Shown one piece after another: positions 36,399 through 48,487 of a stretch of DNA of 64,000 nt; position 1 is the first letter of the stretch; each line of letters opens with the position of its first letter. The notes below the pieces were generated by a model. It ran no database searches. It was not told where the DNA came from and saw only the letters and a program-made list of their open reading frames with translations. Position numbers and translations under genes: made by a program. The stretch comes from Sambucus nigra (lineage: Eukaryota > Streptophyta > Magnoliopsida > Dipsacales > Adoxaceae): the NCBI GenBank assembly GCA_949130495.1, contig OX422219.1:270739111-270803110 (forward strand), read 5' to 3'.

Positions 36399-36676
36399 TT
36401 ACTACACCACCTATGTTATTTCAATCATGGGTGGATCCAAAAACATTTGCTAAGGTGGGCAGGAGGATCCCAAAATAAATATTAATTATAATAGAAAAAA
36501 TCATTCGACAAGTACAAGAGAAAATATTATGTACTAACAGTGTTTAGAATTTCATTAGAATAACACCACAAGAGGAGTTGAACTCATTTACATATATAAA
36601 TAGAGTATAGACAAAAATCATGTGCAAAACGTTATATAAAAAAAAACTCCCATCATCCACAAAAGTAACTACAATT
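36399..36676. repeat. Second copy of the duplicated junction
   Basis: It repeats 27564-27840: TTACT, host DNA, then the hAT end CATGGGTGGATCC at 36426. Unlike the first copy it continues into the full hAT element. Confidence 0.85.
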
Positions 36677-38990
36677 TCCCTCGGCGAGACTTCATTTTCC
36701 AAAAACTTTGCATGATCACCTCATTTTCAATGCCATTAAATATTTCTTTTTCGATGTATGTGACTAAGGTATCAGCCATCCTTTAATCTCCCATTTGATT
36801 GTGCAACTTATTATTCTCTAGCAGAAAAGGCTCTTTCAACAGTTGCAATAGCAACGGGTAATATAAACGCCAAGATCAGAAGCTTCTAAACTAATAGATA
36901 CGATATATCATTTTTCTTATCCACCATTTGTTTGCCAAATCTCCAATTCCATTAACCTCTAAAAATTGAACACCTGATGTCATATATGTATGAAGTTCAT
37001 TGTCAAGTGCCACAAGTTGTGTAGAAGAAGATTCAAGAGGATAAAAATTAGCACAACAAATTAATTTTCCTTATCAAAGGCAGAGAATGTATCGTACCAT
37101 CTGGATTCAAGCATGCCACACATAAGCAGCACAATGTTCACTTCATTGAAACGATTATTGAGCTCTTGCAATTAAAAATCTATAACTTCATAAAACACGT
37201 CAACTCGATAATGATGTAAGTTCGTCACTTTCTCAATATTGCATTGTGATTGTCCAATAATAACACATGCTTCTTCATGCTAGGGCATATATGTTGTGTT
37301 TTGCACTAAATGCCGACACTTCGTATTACAACGAGTCTTATCCATTATCTCGCATCAATTGTAATTGTTAATTTACTATTTTAATAAAGATCATGGAATT
37401 GATGATATCTTGGACTTTATGACAATTCATTTGTAATTCCCATTATGTTTATCATCAAAAGTATATAATATGCAAAACCAAAAGATTGCAATGAATCTAA
37501 CAATATATGTGTTCCTTTGGTCCGACTTCCCATCCTTCACACTAAACTCAAGCACATCAATGACAAAAGTGAACATAGTAATCAAGCTAATCAACATATT
37601 ATAATGTGACCCCCATTGTATATCACCGGATCTCTTGAGGCTAGTCTCTTGATTTAGAATTTGTCCACTTGAAAGTTCCCCACTTTTATGTGTTTTCATT
37701 ATATTAATAGCTTGAGTAATTTGAAGAATGTCATTGCGTTTGCAAGAACTCACAACAACATTTACCCCATTTTTTATCAATGTAAACATAAAATCGACAT
37801 ACTCATTTTGTTGCAACGACAACAAGTGTCAATTGAAGTTGGTGTGCAAAGCAACGAACAAATTAAGCATAAATATTATCCCTCAAAATTAGATTTTTGA
37901 GTCCATTAAATTTCCCTTGCATATTACTAGCCCATCATATCCTTGTCCACGTAGACTTGATATGCTCAAATTGTGCTTGAAAATTTTATTATCAATTGCC
38001 ACCTTTAGCGATAAAGATGTGATGTCCGTAACATGAATAATTCCCAAAAAATTCCCAATCACATATCCGCGTTTATCTACATACCGTTAAATAATTGCCA
38101 TTTGCTCCTTAGTTGATACATCACAAGATTCATCAATTTAAATAGAAAACAATGCATTTCAAAGATCTTTAATGATGATGTTAGATGTGTCAATTGCACA
38201 AGCATTCACAATATCCTTTTTAATTTCGGTGCAATCATTTTGAAGTGTCCAGGGACTTTTAAAGTAAACTTTTTATACCCTTGTTGTGGTCACTAATATA
38301 CTTCAATGGCTTGAGAAATTTTCCTTGGTTAGCGTAGTCATCATCATGAGCACAAAAAGTAAGACCTTGTTTCAAAAGAAATCGAACACAACGAACACAA
38401 GTAGTCATGCGCATTTGTTAATCATATTGCGCATGATCGGTTTGCTTACTCACTATTGTTTAAATGTGTTGTTTGTGCTTCAATAAAGCTTGGCAATTTC
38501 TTGGCAATGTTATGAGTGTCGGTAGGCAACACGACATATAATTAGATTTTATCTTTCCACTTCCAATTGGAAAACCCCTTCACAACAAATGCATTACAAC
38601 TATCTGCATGCTCCTAACCATCCACTTTGAAAATATATCAACATAAATTATATGTCGCTTCTTTGTGCACACAGTATTCTAACCAAGTTAGGTGCTCACC
38701 AAACCAAGAAGGATTATATCACCTTAATCCTCTTTGATCTTTTTGAAAAAATTAATGATCACGAGGTTGACAATGCCCCTTTTGCCAATATGCCCTTCGA
38801 ACCTCATATTGAACATTAGGATGATAACTTATGATGGGAGGTTGTAGACCGAGATTAGCGAAAAAAATTTTTGGATCAAACTTTGACATCGAATAAATTA
38901 TTTTAGGCATTTTTTGCTATTTCTTAGGATAATTTTGGTCCCAATCCTCTTCATCACTCAAAGGGGGAGACAATGTTGACTCATTTGTTT
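36426..38990 (-). pseudogene. Decayed hAT transposase, TTF/ZMYM1-like type
   Basis: On the minus strand the N-terminal TTF-type zinc finger region (GHCQPRDH, NPSWFGEHLTWLEYCVHKEA) lies at about 38830-38560. The catalytic-region blocks follow: IDESCDVSTKEQMAI near 38140, NVVVSSCKRNDILQITQAI, and SGDIQWGSHYNMLISLITMF near 37600. The C-terminal dimerisation motif LPVAIATVERAFS is at about 36870-36830. These are the standard parts, in order, of a plant hAT transposase with TTF finger, DUF4371 and dimerisation domains. The longest intact stretch is 37825-37427; stops and frameshifts elsewhere make it non-functional. The element's left end is CATGGGTGGATCC; the right end was not found. Confidence 0.85.
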
Positions 38991-41234
38991 TGTAGTACAT
39001 AAGCATAACTAGAAGAAAATTACCAAAATTAGTCTAAAGATCCTTGTTCTGTAAAAGAAGAAAAATGTTTTAAAAAGCATTACAAAAATTGAATTCAGAC
39101 AGAACAAAAACAATAACCAAAACAAACCTAGGATAAATGCACACGCCTTGTTTCATCCACTTCATATACATCATAGCTTAATTATACGGTAACATCATTA
39201 ATTGTAAATTAATATAAACACTAAAAATATCAAGTGAAACAAATTCACACCAGAGAAAATAGTGGCAGTGGATTAAAAAATGGAGGCGTATATTGTTTAA
39301 ATTTTTTAAGTGGGTGAAACATTACCTTGTTATTAAGTCTCTATAAACTCATTGGAACGCCTTGCATTTCAAGTAATAGATCAATGAAGATATTAACTCT
39401 CTTATTTTTCCAAAAGGAGGCATTTCAACAAATTGAAATATATTTTCATCAAATAAAAATTTATTTATATAGAGGAGAAATAATGAAAAAAGAGATGAGA
39501 ACTGTAGAAAAAAAAAGAAAAGAAAAAAGATGAGAAAGTGACCAAAATCAAGGATACCCTAATTTTCTCTATATATGGAAATAGACAATCGACCCTAAAA
39601 AACTTTTCACAAACCCATCTTCTGAGACTTTTTCCTATTCAAATGTAAAGGCTTGCAAGGAAAGCTTATAGAATTAAAAAAAAAAAGTGTAAATTGTACA
39701 CATAATTTCATAATCTCTTATTGGCATCTTCTTGATAAAGATTCATAATAAATTTAATTATGGTTATACATAAATTAATCAAAAATTAACAGAAAATAAT
39801 TTTCTTAAATCACTTTTCGACATAAACTTTTACAATACTACCTAATAAGAAGTCTAGAATTGTCTTAGCTCCTCCATAGCTTTCTACCATCTCATCTTTG
39901 ACAATGACATTAAAGAATGTTTTTTGCAAGAGAATAAAATATAAGAAATCCTGAATATAAAGTTGTAGAATTAAACTTTGCAAGAATATGTTTATTTCTC
40001 TTCCAAATATAACCCAATATATTCAAACTGACATAACAAAAAAGAACATATATTGATAGATCCTAATGAGGGTAAAGATGGAGGTAACTACATTTTCTTA
40101 TCAAAAATTTATTGCCTGATTATTAAACAATTTACAATCGACATAATATAATACCTTCCAATAAATACCCCTTTGAAATTTTATCAAACTATCAGCAGGC
40201 AATTTCATATATATATACATGTGTGTGCGTGTGTGCGTGCACGCGTATGAGAGAGAGAGAGATTACATATTTTCATCGGCTGATGTGAGCGGATCATATA
40301 TTGTTAGCTTGAAGGAAATAATTCAGAAGTCTAAAACATATAAATGAATACCATATGCAATGTCCATTTCTTCCATCTATTTAACTCGGCAATTAATACA
40401 TTGATTTAAAGAGACAGATGGAGAAGAGGAAGAGGCATCGACACAGTATAATATCTATATTTTGGGAGCATGAATTAAGATATGAAGAGAGATGAAACTG
40501 CTTTAAAAAGATGAAAATATGTGGGTAGAAGAAATGTGAAGAGATCATGAAATCCTTAGGATGTATCAATTGCTATTAAAACCTCTAATACTATCATATT
40601 AGAGGTATAATATAGATTTAAGTTGTATCTAATATATGTAATTTGTAATTGGATATAAATTCTTGTTCAATTATAGAGGTTTGGACACTATCATTATGGT
40701 GGCCAGGTAGGTGATTATGGAATATTTTAGTTGACGAGAGCCACAAATGTCAATATAATTATTTAGAACATGTTATGCATATAGAATAATAGTTTTGTAA
40801 TAATCAAATTTATTCATGCTATTATAGTTTTTCTAAAAAAAATCTATATTTGTTTCTAAAAGAAATTAGGCTCTTTAAACAGCATGTCGTTACGTATCCA
40901 CCCATTCCGATATCGAGACGGGTTAAAAATTGAGTGGCTGAGTCATTGGCCAAAATTGCAACCTAAAACCATGAGTAAATTGAAGTGCTTACTCAAAAGA
41001 AAGAATTTCAAGAGAATTTATTGAAGTGCTTGCTCATCAAACACTTTATACCAAAACAATCCAGTACACGAACTTCCGTACTTAAAAAAAATATGATAAC
41101 AAAAATCTAGTAAATGAGAAATTGAGCAAAATATGGTAAAATAAATCATTATCACTTTTGCATAAAATACACCAAGATGGTAATAAAAATGAAAAAAAAA
41201 ACATTTTTTCAGGGGAAACAATCGACTTACCTCG
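38991..41234. other. AT-rich DNA with one microsatellite
   Basis: Probably the 5' part and flank of the decayed hAT element, then unassigned DNA. A compound microsatellite (AT, GT, then GA) lies at about 40207-40262. No coding frame, TIR partner or TSD could be identified. Confidence 0.4.
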
Positions 41235-41936
41235 TAGGTATGGCAACGGATTAGGTATGGGGCGAGTTTATTTAAATCCTAACCCGCGCTGTGAAAAAAA
41301 TTATCCTGAACCTGCCCCGCGATGGGCTTAGTTTTTTAGCCCCAAACCCATATAGATATAAACCTCCTAAACCCACCCCCGCCCTACTCCATTAACATTA
41401 CATAGGTCAAAAATCCACTCAGAGCGGGTTAAAGCCCCCATTTTTCTAAATTCTAATAACAACCAAATGAAATGAAACTTCTGATTGTAAATCTGATTCC
41501 AAACAACCTTTCATCCGCCGATAAAATATCATAAACTGATTGTAAATTTGATTGTAAATCTAAATCCACACAAAAAAAATTGACAACCATGAGATATCAT
41601 AATCTAATTGTAAATTTAGCGCACAGATTTCAAAAGACAAATAACAAGATATAATCAGATTGTAAAACACAACCAGATTTTCCAAACCAAAGTTTTCAAG
41701 CACTCGCATAATTAGACTATATGATGAGAACAATTTTTGCAACCGTAATTAGACCTAAAACTTCAATGCAGAATCTAATACAACTATGGAATAACAAATT
41801 TAAGCCGTCGTCGTTGTGATGTGAGAAATAAGAGGGTGACGTAAGCGAGGCAAAGTGAGCTGTGACAGAAGGAGAGGGAGGAGGGAGGTCAGTGTGAGTG
41901 AGAGAGGGAGGGAGGAGGGAGGCTGGTGTGACACAC

Positions 41937-44912
41937 CATCTACTTAAACATCGGTTGATCAGGCCTTTATTAAATTAAAACATGTTTCTCATATGGTTCA
42001 TTCTTAGCATCACTCTCGAAAACGTTTTAATTACTAACCATCTAAGTGGAATTAGACCTGTGCCAAATTTTATCTTTGTTTAAAACAGATAAATTTAACA
42101 ATGTGGAAACTAAATTAAACATTCACAATATACTAGAGCTCAACCATCACAATATATAAATGAATAAAGGTTTGCTGAATAAACCATTAGCCAAAAATCT
42201 AAGACTAAATACTCCATAATAAAAAGGAACTAAATAATTGAAAACTGTCAACGGACAACATGTCTATACATGCAATATAAAATGAGATCCTACACTAGAT
42301 CTGAATGGAGGAATCGTCTAATCAAATCAAATCCTGTCAGCATCCACAGTGCTATAGCTTTGAGTTCCTGGAATGAAGTCACGCTTGGCGTCCCTGTGGA
42401 TGGACACCTAAAAGGTTTTTAAAAATAATTTATAGCAAGTGTTAGTACAAAAAACGTTTTGAAAATATTTAGAAAGTGTTTATCACATTAAAATTCAGTC
42501 ATTCATTACACATGTTCACGTACACTCTCTCTTGAGTTCTCCTCACCTCTCATCTATAGTGCGTGCCTAACGTTCTATACTTATCTCACCTAGCTATTCT
42601 ACCCAAGATAACTAGACTAAAGTATTCAACCGAACTTATCTATACATCTAAGTTCTCGTACTGCCCATACAATACATTAATTTTATTAACATATCTCATG
42701 TGTTAATTTACAACATAAGTAACATTCCTCACATGTTATTATTTAAATCACTACATTAAGTTTATCCACTTAATTTATCATTTTGATATACAAATTTTTT
42801 AAATAATGTTGACATTTTTTATTAGCTGAATCATATAATTAAGTTTCTGGACTTAATTCATTCTTTTTAGATATACACTATCTAACTGTCTACTGTCTCA
42901 CATAAGTAGATACAACGCACGGTATATATTTCCCACACAATATATACAAATAAATATATATTTCACTATAATGTCCTCGTATTACACATTGAGGACTCAT
43001 TGGTTTGGATGTTCCTTCGACCTCAATTTATCATGGCATTCACATTGGTGCGGATAGCCCTCGACCCCAATGTAAATTATATATATATATTGGTCCGGAT
43101 GTTCCATCGAACCCAATATTATTTTTTTTCGATATTGGTTCAGATAGCCCTCGACCCCAACTCGAACTTTCATGCATTGGTCCGGATATTCCCTCGACCC
43201 CAATATATCTAATATACTTTAGATATTCACACCGCCTAAGTATTCATATGATAGGTATTCACACAACCTAGGTATCCACACTTGTACGTAGTATATTTCT
43301 CTTATATACTCACCCTACTAAATTTCTTTAGGAATTATCCCATTTATCGTATTCATGAGTATTCACATAATTTTCATGTATTGTTACGGACGTTCCCTCG
43401 ACCCCAATAAATTTAGTATACTTTAGGTATTCACGCCGCCTAAGTATTAATATGATAGGTATTCACACAACCTAATTATTCCCACTTATACGTAATATAT
43501 TTCTCTCGTATACTCATCGTATTATTTACTTTACGATTTATTCCACTTATCGTATTCATGGGTATTCACACAACTCTAAGGGTCCTAGTTACCCATTTAT
43601 AAATTTCAGTAGTTAAGCCGAACTCACCCTACTAGTTTACTTCATCAATTTAATTCCCAAACTCCTCGTAATTCATTATCTTTCTCCCGAATAATTTACG
43701 GCACAAAATCAACCCAATTTCATTATCGTATTAATCCTCTCAATAAGACTAAATTATGAACCAAATATAGGCTTACCTTAACATAATAACTCTCATTATA
43801 TCCCAGCAGGGTTCCAAAAAGTCTCCATGACAATCATTCAGAAGAAACTAGGCCCGAAAAGAAAATTCTGAAAATTTTCCCAGAGGACCGAACCGATTCG
43901 CCCAATGAATCGAATCAGTTCGATGACCTGCACTTCGTCTCCTTCTCCCAATTCACGCATTTTTCCACCATTTTCAATTTCCAACTCTCATGATACTTCA
44001 TTAAACTTTAAACTAATTTTCCCTAACCATTACTACATGCATTAGGATCAATTCCAATATGATTTTTACACCAAATCATCAAAATAATTAATCAAGAATG
44101 GATTAAATCATAAAATCCTCAAAACCCTAAATTTCCATGTTCTTCCTCAATTTTTAACATAAAACCGAGGTTTAATTCGTATTAATAATTACTCATCTAT
44201 TGATTACCAATCCTATATATATATATGAATCACACTACATGAAATCCCTACCCATAACATGTGCCAAAAATAACTTTTTCTTCCAAGAATATGTATTATA
44301 TCATCAATTCATGAAACCCTCCTAACAGGGGTATTATAACTTCAAAATAATTGCAATAAACAACTTGCTAAATATTTTCAAAACGTTTTGTGTACTAACA
44401 CTTGCAATAAAATATTTTTAAAAATCTTTTAGGTGTCCAGCCATAGGGACGCCAAACGTGACTTCATTCTAGGAACTCGAAGCTGAAGCATTGTGGATGC
44501 CGACAGGATTTGATTTGATTAGAGGATTCCTCCATTTAGATCTAGTGTAGGATCTCATTTTATATTCCATGTATGGACATGTTGTCCGTTGACAGTTTTC
44601 AGTTATTTAGTTCCTTTTTATTATGGAGTATTTAGCCTTGGATTTTTGGCTGGTGGTTTATTCAGCAAAGCTTTATTCATTTATATATTGTGATGGTTGA
44701 ACTCTAGTATATTGTGAATGTTTAATTTAGTTTTCACATTGTTAGATTTATCTGTTTTAAAGAAAGATAAAATTTGGCACCGGTTTAATTTCACTTAGGT
44801 GGTTAGTAATTAAAAAGTTTCGACAGTAGTTCTAAGAATGAACCATACAAGAAACCTATTTTAATTTAATAGAGGCCTGATCAACTGATGTTTAATTAGA
44901 TGAGGTGTCACA
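41937..44912 (-). mobile_element. Gypsy LTR fused to an inverted partial copy of itself
   Basis: TSD GCTGG at 41932-41936 and GCCGG at 44913-44917 (one mismatch) bound the whole structure. The left part is an LTR in minus orientation from TGTGACACACC to about GGGGTATTATA (44340). The right part, about 44345-44912, is the reverse complement of 41937-42500 and ends GGTGTCACA. Both outer ends are therefore the same LTR end. The first 130 bp resemble solo LTR 1. A degenerate palindrome cluster lies at 43888-43922. Confidence 0.82.
42999..43589. repeat. Repeated ATTGG...CCAAT units and a 210-bp tandem duplication inside the LTR
   Basis: Six units of about 29 bp start ATTGG and end CCAAT or a variant (42999, 43044, 43089, 43134, 43176 and 43380). 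The first five are spaced about 45 bp apart. Their core is a GGATGTTCCCTCGACC-like sequence. In addition 43172-43380 and 43381-43589 form a diverged tandem duplication sharing GGTATTCACACAACCTA and CTTATCGTATTCATG. Confidence 0.8.
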
Positions 44913-44980
44913 GCCGGGTGAGATTAAGAGAGAAAAACAGTTTGTTGTAAGTGTTGTAAGTTTAGGTTTATGTTTTGCAA

Positions 44981-44982
<2 letters not shown>

Positions 44983-45064
<82 letters not shown>
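44983..45064. repeat. Compound (TA)n(GA)n microsatellite
   Basis: An uninterrupted TA run to 45020 is followed directly by an uninterrupted GA run to 45064. It lies within hAT-like element 6 next to the SINE. Confidence 0.98.
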
Positions 45065-45066
<2 letters not shown>

Positions 45067-45085
45067 TAAATATGGATATTTAGGT

Positions 45086-45242
45086 AAAAAGGATAAACCC
45101 AATGCACGAGGCTCCCGCCACTACAAGGTACTGGGGGATTCGATGTACATAGCCAGCCTTACCCCTGCATATGCAGAGAGGTTTTCGCGGCTCGAACATT
45201 TAACCTCCAGGTAATAATGGGGCAATCTTACCATTGATCCGG
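45086..45242 (-). mobile_element. Au-like tRNA-derived SINE
   Basis: Read on the minus strand it starts GGATCAATGGTAAGATTGCC (A-box position) and carries a pol III B-box-like GTTCGAGCCGCG (45197-45186). It continues through GCAGGGGTAAGGCTGGCTAT and ends GTGCATTGGGTTTATCC followed by a T run. This matches the layout and sequence of the plant Au SINE as I recall it. SINEs are transcribed by RNA polymerase III and moved by LINE enzymes. The TSD is not clear. Confidence 0.82.
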
Positions 45243-45424
45243 ATTCAAAATAAGGGTATTAGATAAAGGGATAAATAGGTGGTGGGATCATACTTATATC
45301 CATTAAACCCGAACCTGCACCGTTTAATTAATGAGTTTTTTTACCCATACCCGCACCTAATTTTTAAATCGGGTTTTAAAATACGCCCTATTACCGGGAG
45401 GGGCAGGAAAAATTGTCATCCCTA

Positions 45425-45933
45425 TCCCCTCACCAACCATTCAAATATCTGGATTTTTGAAGGTATTTCAAACCTCAAAATCATATTGTGTGGCTAAAAT
45501 ATGGAAAAGATTAAGAATCCTCAATGGAGTCAAAAGTAAAATTTACACGAGAACTCCCTTATGCTATTAGAAACAACACTCATATATTAATAAAATTCTA
45601 AGAGAGATGAAAACCCTCAATCAAGACAAGTAAAGACAAATTAACCAGACTCTTATCGCCATCAACATTGAAGGACAAATGTAAAAATAAATGTGATTAC
45701 AACTCCAAGAAAACGTAATTGATATAGAACTTCGATAGTTAAGAGAGACACATACTTGTGGAAAATAAGAACATAAAGGATATTCAAATTGACTGGAAGA
45801 GATACAGAGTAAAGAAGCTGTAACAAATAGTAGGTGATTAGGCATAAACTCTTCGTATTTATCCCCGTAATTTAGAGTCTTTTAACATTCCTTGTGATGT
45901 AACTAGAGTTGATTTATCTCATATCATTGTTAC
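45425..45933. other. Unassigned AT-rich DNA
   Basis: No coding frame or element boundary is supported between the hAT-like right end and the start of the Athila-like LTR. Confidence 0.4.
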
Positions 45934-46307
45934 TGATATTTTCTAACGAGTACACCGAGGTTCATGTATTTCTCATAGATTTTGCAGGTATTTAGTGCAT
46001 GAGAAGAAAGAAAGAAACAGAAAGAAAGAAAGAAGAGAAAAGAAGAAAAGTCAAAGGGAAAAAGAATAATTTGCATTTGGAATTTGGAATTTGGACAAGA
46101 AGCCTAAAGAAGAGTTAAAGACCTTGAGTCTACGGGCACATAGGAAGAAACGACATTCAAATTCGAGTCCTGAAGCACGAGTTACGAAGCTTCAAGGTTG
46201 AGAGAAAAATCATAAGGACGGGAAATCACTATAAAGACCAAACGGAACCCATGGAGGATAGAAAGAAAAAATCTGGATGTTGGCTAAACTTTCTGTGAAG
46301 ATGGAAC

Positions 46308-47233
46308 TATAAGGACATTTTTGTCCATTATCAATTTATTATGTCGCACGCCGTTACACCGTTGAAGAAATTCAAGATTCATACATTCATCAACGAATCC
46401 GTATATCAAAAGAAGAAGAGGAATCAAAGTCTAACAGAACCGGACCGGTCCGCCTGGAATAAAAGAACCGATCCAGTCAACCGGACCGGTCCGCCTCAGA
46501 CCCGAACCGATCCGACTACTGAAGGCCAGTATACCCCGGACCGCAAGCGAACTGATGAAGCCTGGAAAAGAACCGATCCGATCATCAACGGACCGATCCG
46601 CCTCAGAATAAAAGAACCGATCCGTTCAATCGGACCGATCCACCTCAGACCCGGACCGGTCCGCCTGGGATAAACTTAAACAAATCGTGTTCAGATCGTG
46701 TTCAGATTTTTAAGGCCCGAGACTTCTTATTTAATCCCACTACGGGAAGTGGTTTTCTAAGACTTATACACACGATTTTTAGAGTACAGAAAGCCCTAAG
46801 TCTTCACCTATTGAGCATCTAGACTTTAGGTATTTGATTCACACAAATTGCCAATCCTTTGTGAATCACTTTGCAACCCAGGAACGCACTTTTGCTGTTC
46901 ACACCCTTGTGGAGAAGACCGTTCTTCTTCTCCATTGCAGCCCTACTGGAAAGGGATAGTTCCAACCGCCGACTACAGAATCCGACACCTGAGGGTAATT
47001 CTTAGTCACTTGTATTTTCATTGTAATCCAAAATTGTACAGCCTACAATATTATAATGAAAATAAATGGTTTTGCCCCTTTGGGGGATTTTTCCTCACAA
47101 GCATGTGTTTGAATGTTCTTGCTTAGATTATCATCGTATTCAATCACATATTGTTGCATGATTAGGGTTTGTTTGGGTTAAAAGGTGTTTAATATATAAG
47201 TTGCTCATTTGAACGCAAGCACATACGTTCTCA
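46308..47233 (+). repeat. 5' LTR of the copia element
   Basis: It starts TATAAGGACATT (TG changed to TA) and ends ACGTTCTCA. It has the same length as the 3' LTR, with roughly thirty differences counted by eye. About ten CCGGACCGGTCCG or GAACCGATCCG words fill 46434-46672. Confidence 0.95.
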
Positions 47234-47236
47234 AAT

Positions 47237-47248
47237 TGGTATCAGAGC
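47237..47248 (+). other. Primer-binding site of the copia element
   Basis: TGGTATCAGAGC lies 3 bp after the LTR and matches the plant initiator-Met tRNA PBS. Confidence 0.95.
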
Positions 47249-47350
47249 AAGTTACGCTAATCTATCGCGTATTCCTACTTTTCGCAAAAATTTTCTAAGA
47301 TATCAATTTACTGAAAAAATTGATTTTTGAAAAAAAAAGTGCGTGTTCAA

Positions 47351-48487
47351 ATGGAGAAGTTATATAATAAAATGCCTATTTTTGACAGGACAAATTATGC
47401 TTATTGGAAAGCCCGAATGAGGTCGGTATTAAAAGCCATTGATGAACGTGTCTGGATTTTAGTTGAAAGAGGGTGGACTCCTCCCTCTGTGACTGTTGAT
47501 AATGTGATCAGTTTGAAACCTGACACTTCTTGGACTGATGAAGAATTTAAATGGTCATCTTTTAATTCTAAGGGTCTAAGTGCTATTTCTGGGTCTGTCA
47601 CACCTGATGAGTTCAAACGCATAATGACGTGCACCACGTCAAAAGAGGCATGGGATGTTTTACAACTCACCCATGAAGGAACTAATGTTGTGAAAGAATC
47701 TAAGTTGCAAAATTTGACAACTCAATTTGAAACCATCACCATGCATGAATCTGAATGCTTTGATGAATTTTATGCTAGACTTTCTCACATTGTGAATACT
47801 AGCTTTAATCTTGGTGAACATATTCCTAATGCTAGAGTTGTTAAAAAGATTCTTCGTTCTTTACCTAAGCATTTTATTCCTAAAGTCACTGTGCTAAATT
47901 CTATGGGTAATTTAAATACGCTAAAATTAGAAGAACTTGTAGGAGATTTGCAAACTTATGAAATTGATATGTTCCCTAAAACTGCTAAATCTAAAGATAA
48001 GGGAATTGCTCTTAAAGCCCAAGAGAGAAGGAGTGAGGGGTTGGCTAGAAAAAGGGTAGAGTCGTCTAGAAAGAAAGAGACTGGCACGTCAGATTCTGAG
48101 TGTGATTTTGACTTAGATGATTTGGCTCTTTTTTCAAAAAATTTCAAGAGGATTCTCAAATTTAAGAAAAATGGAAATTTTAAAGATAAAAAGAAATTTG
48201 AGAAAAATAAGTTTGAAAAGAAAAATGAAAAAGACTCCAAAAATCCTCCTAAGAAAGAAAGTGAGAGATGCTTTGAGTGCGATGATAGTGGGTGCTCCAG
48301 ACATATGACAGGTGATGCCTCATTCTTTACGACTCTTGAGGATTATCAGGATGGCAGAGTCACCTTTGGAGATGGGAGCAAGTCTAGCATTATAGGACGT
48401 GGTACTGTCGAGTTACCTGGTTTTCCTAAGCTAGAAAATGTCTTGTACGTCAAAGGTTTGAAAGCAAACCTTCTCAGCATTAGCTAG
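47351..48487 (+). pseudogene. Gag and start of pol of the copia element
   Basis: The first ATG after the PBS is at 47351 (MEKLYNKMPIFDRTNYAYWK). The N-terminal two thirds is a copia Gag domain (UBN2 type) with YWKARM, SKEAWDVL and LRSLPKHF motifs. A Lys-rich region then leads to CFECDDSGCSRHMTGD. A normal element has a complete CCHC knuckle (CFEC..GH....C) and a long linker before the protease motif. Here the first two Cys are joined directly to DSGCSRHMTG, so an in-frame deletion removed the rest of the knuckle and the linker but kept the catalytic D-S-G. The frame ends at an in-frame TAG, 48485-48487, inside the protease domain (LLSIS). Confidence 0.9.

Larger units (their letters stand above)
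41235..45424. mobile_element. hAT-like element 6, containing an LTR insertion and a SINE
   Basis: The left end TAGGTATGGCAACGG and the reverse-complemented right end TAGGGATGACAATTT form imperfect inverted repeats. GGGCGAG, GCGGG and CCCGC words lie subterminally on both sides (41250-41430 and 45300-45410). The flanking 8-mers TTACCTCG and TCCCCTCA match at only five positions, so the TSD is doubtful. Without the LTR insert (41937-44912) it is about 1.2 kb. Confidence 0.65.

Noticed and set aside
42999..43204. Regularly spaced repeats resembling a CRISPR array
   Set aside because: The units diverge, the spacers are AT-rich LTR sequence and the context is a plant retrotransposon.
42997..43271. 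Repetitive frames on both strands in the inverted LTR
   Set aside because: They are translations of the ATTGG...CCAAT repeat units.
45186..45197. B-box-like sequence suggesting a tRNA gene
   Set aside because: It belongs to a SINE; no cloverleaf could be formed, and no other tRNA or rRNA gene was seen.
46341..46673. 110-codon open frame in the copia 5' LTR (and the matching frame at 53736-54011)
   Set aside because: It is produced by the palindromic CCGGACCGGTCCG array and lies wholly inside the LTR.
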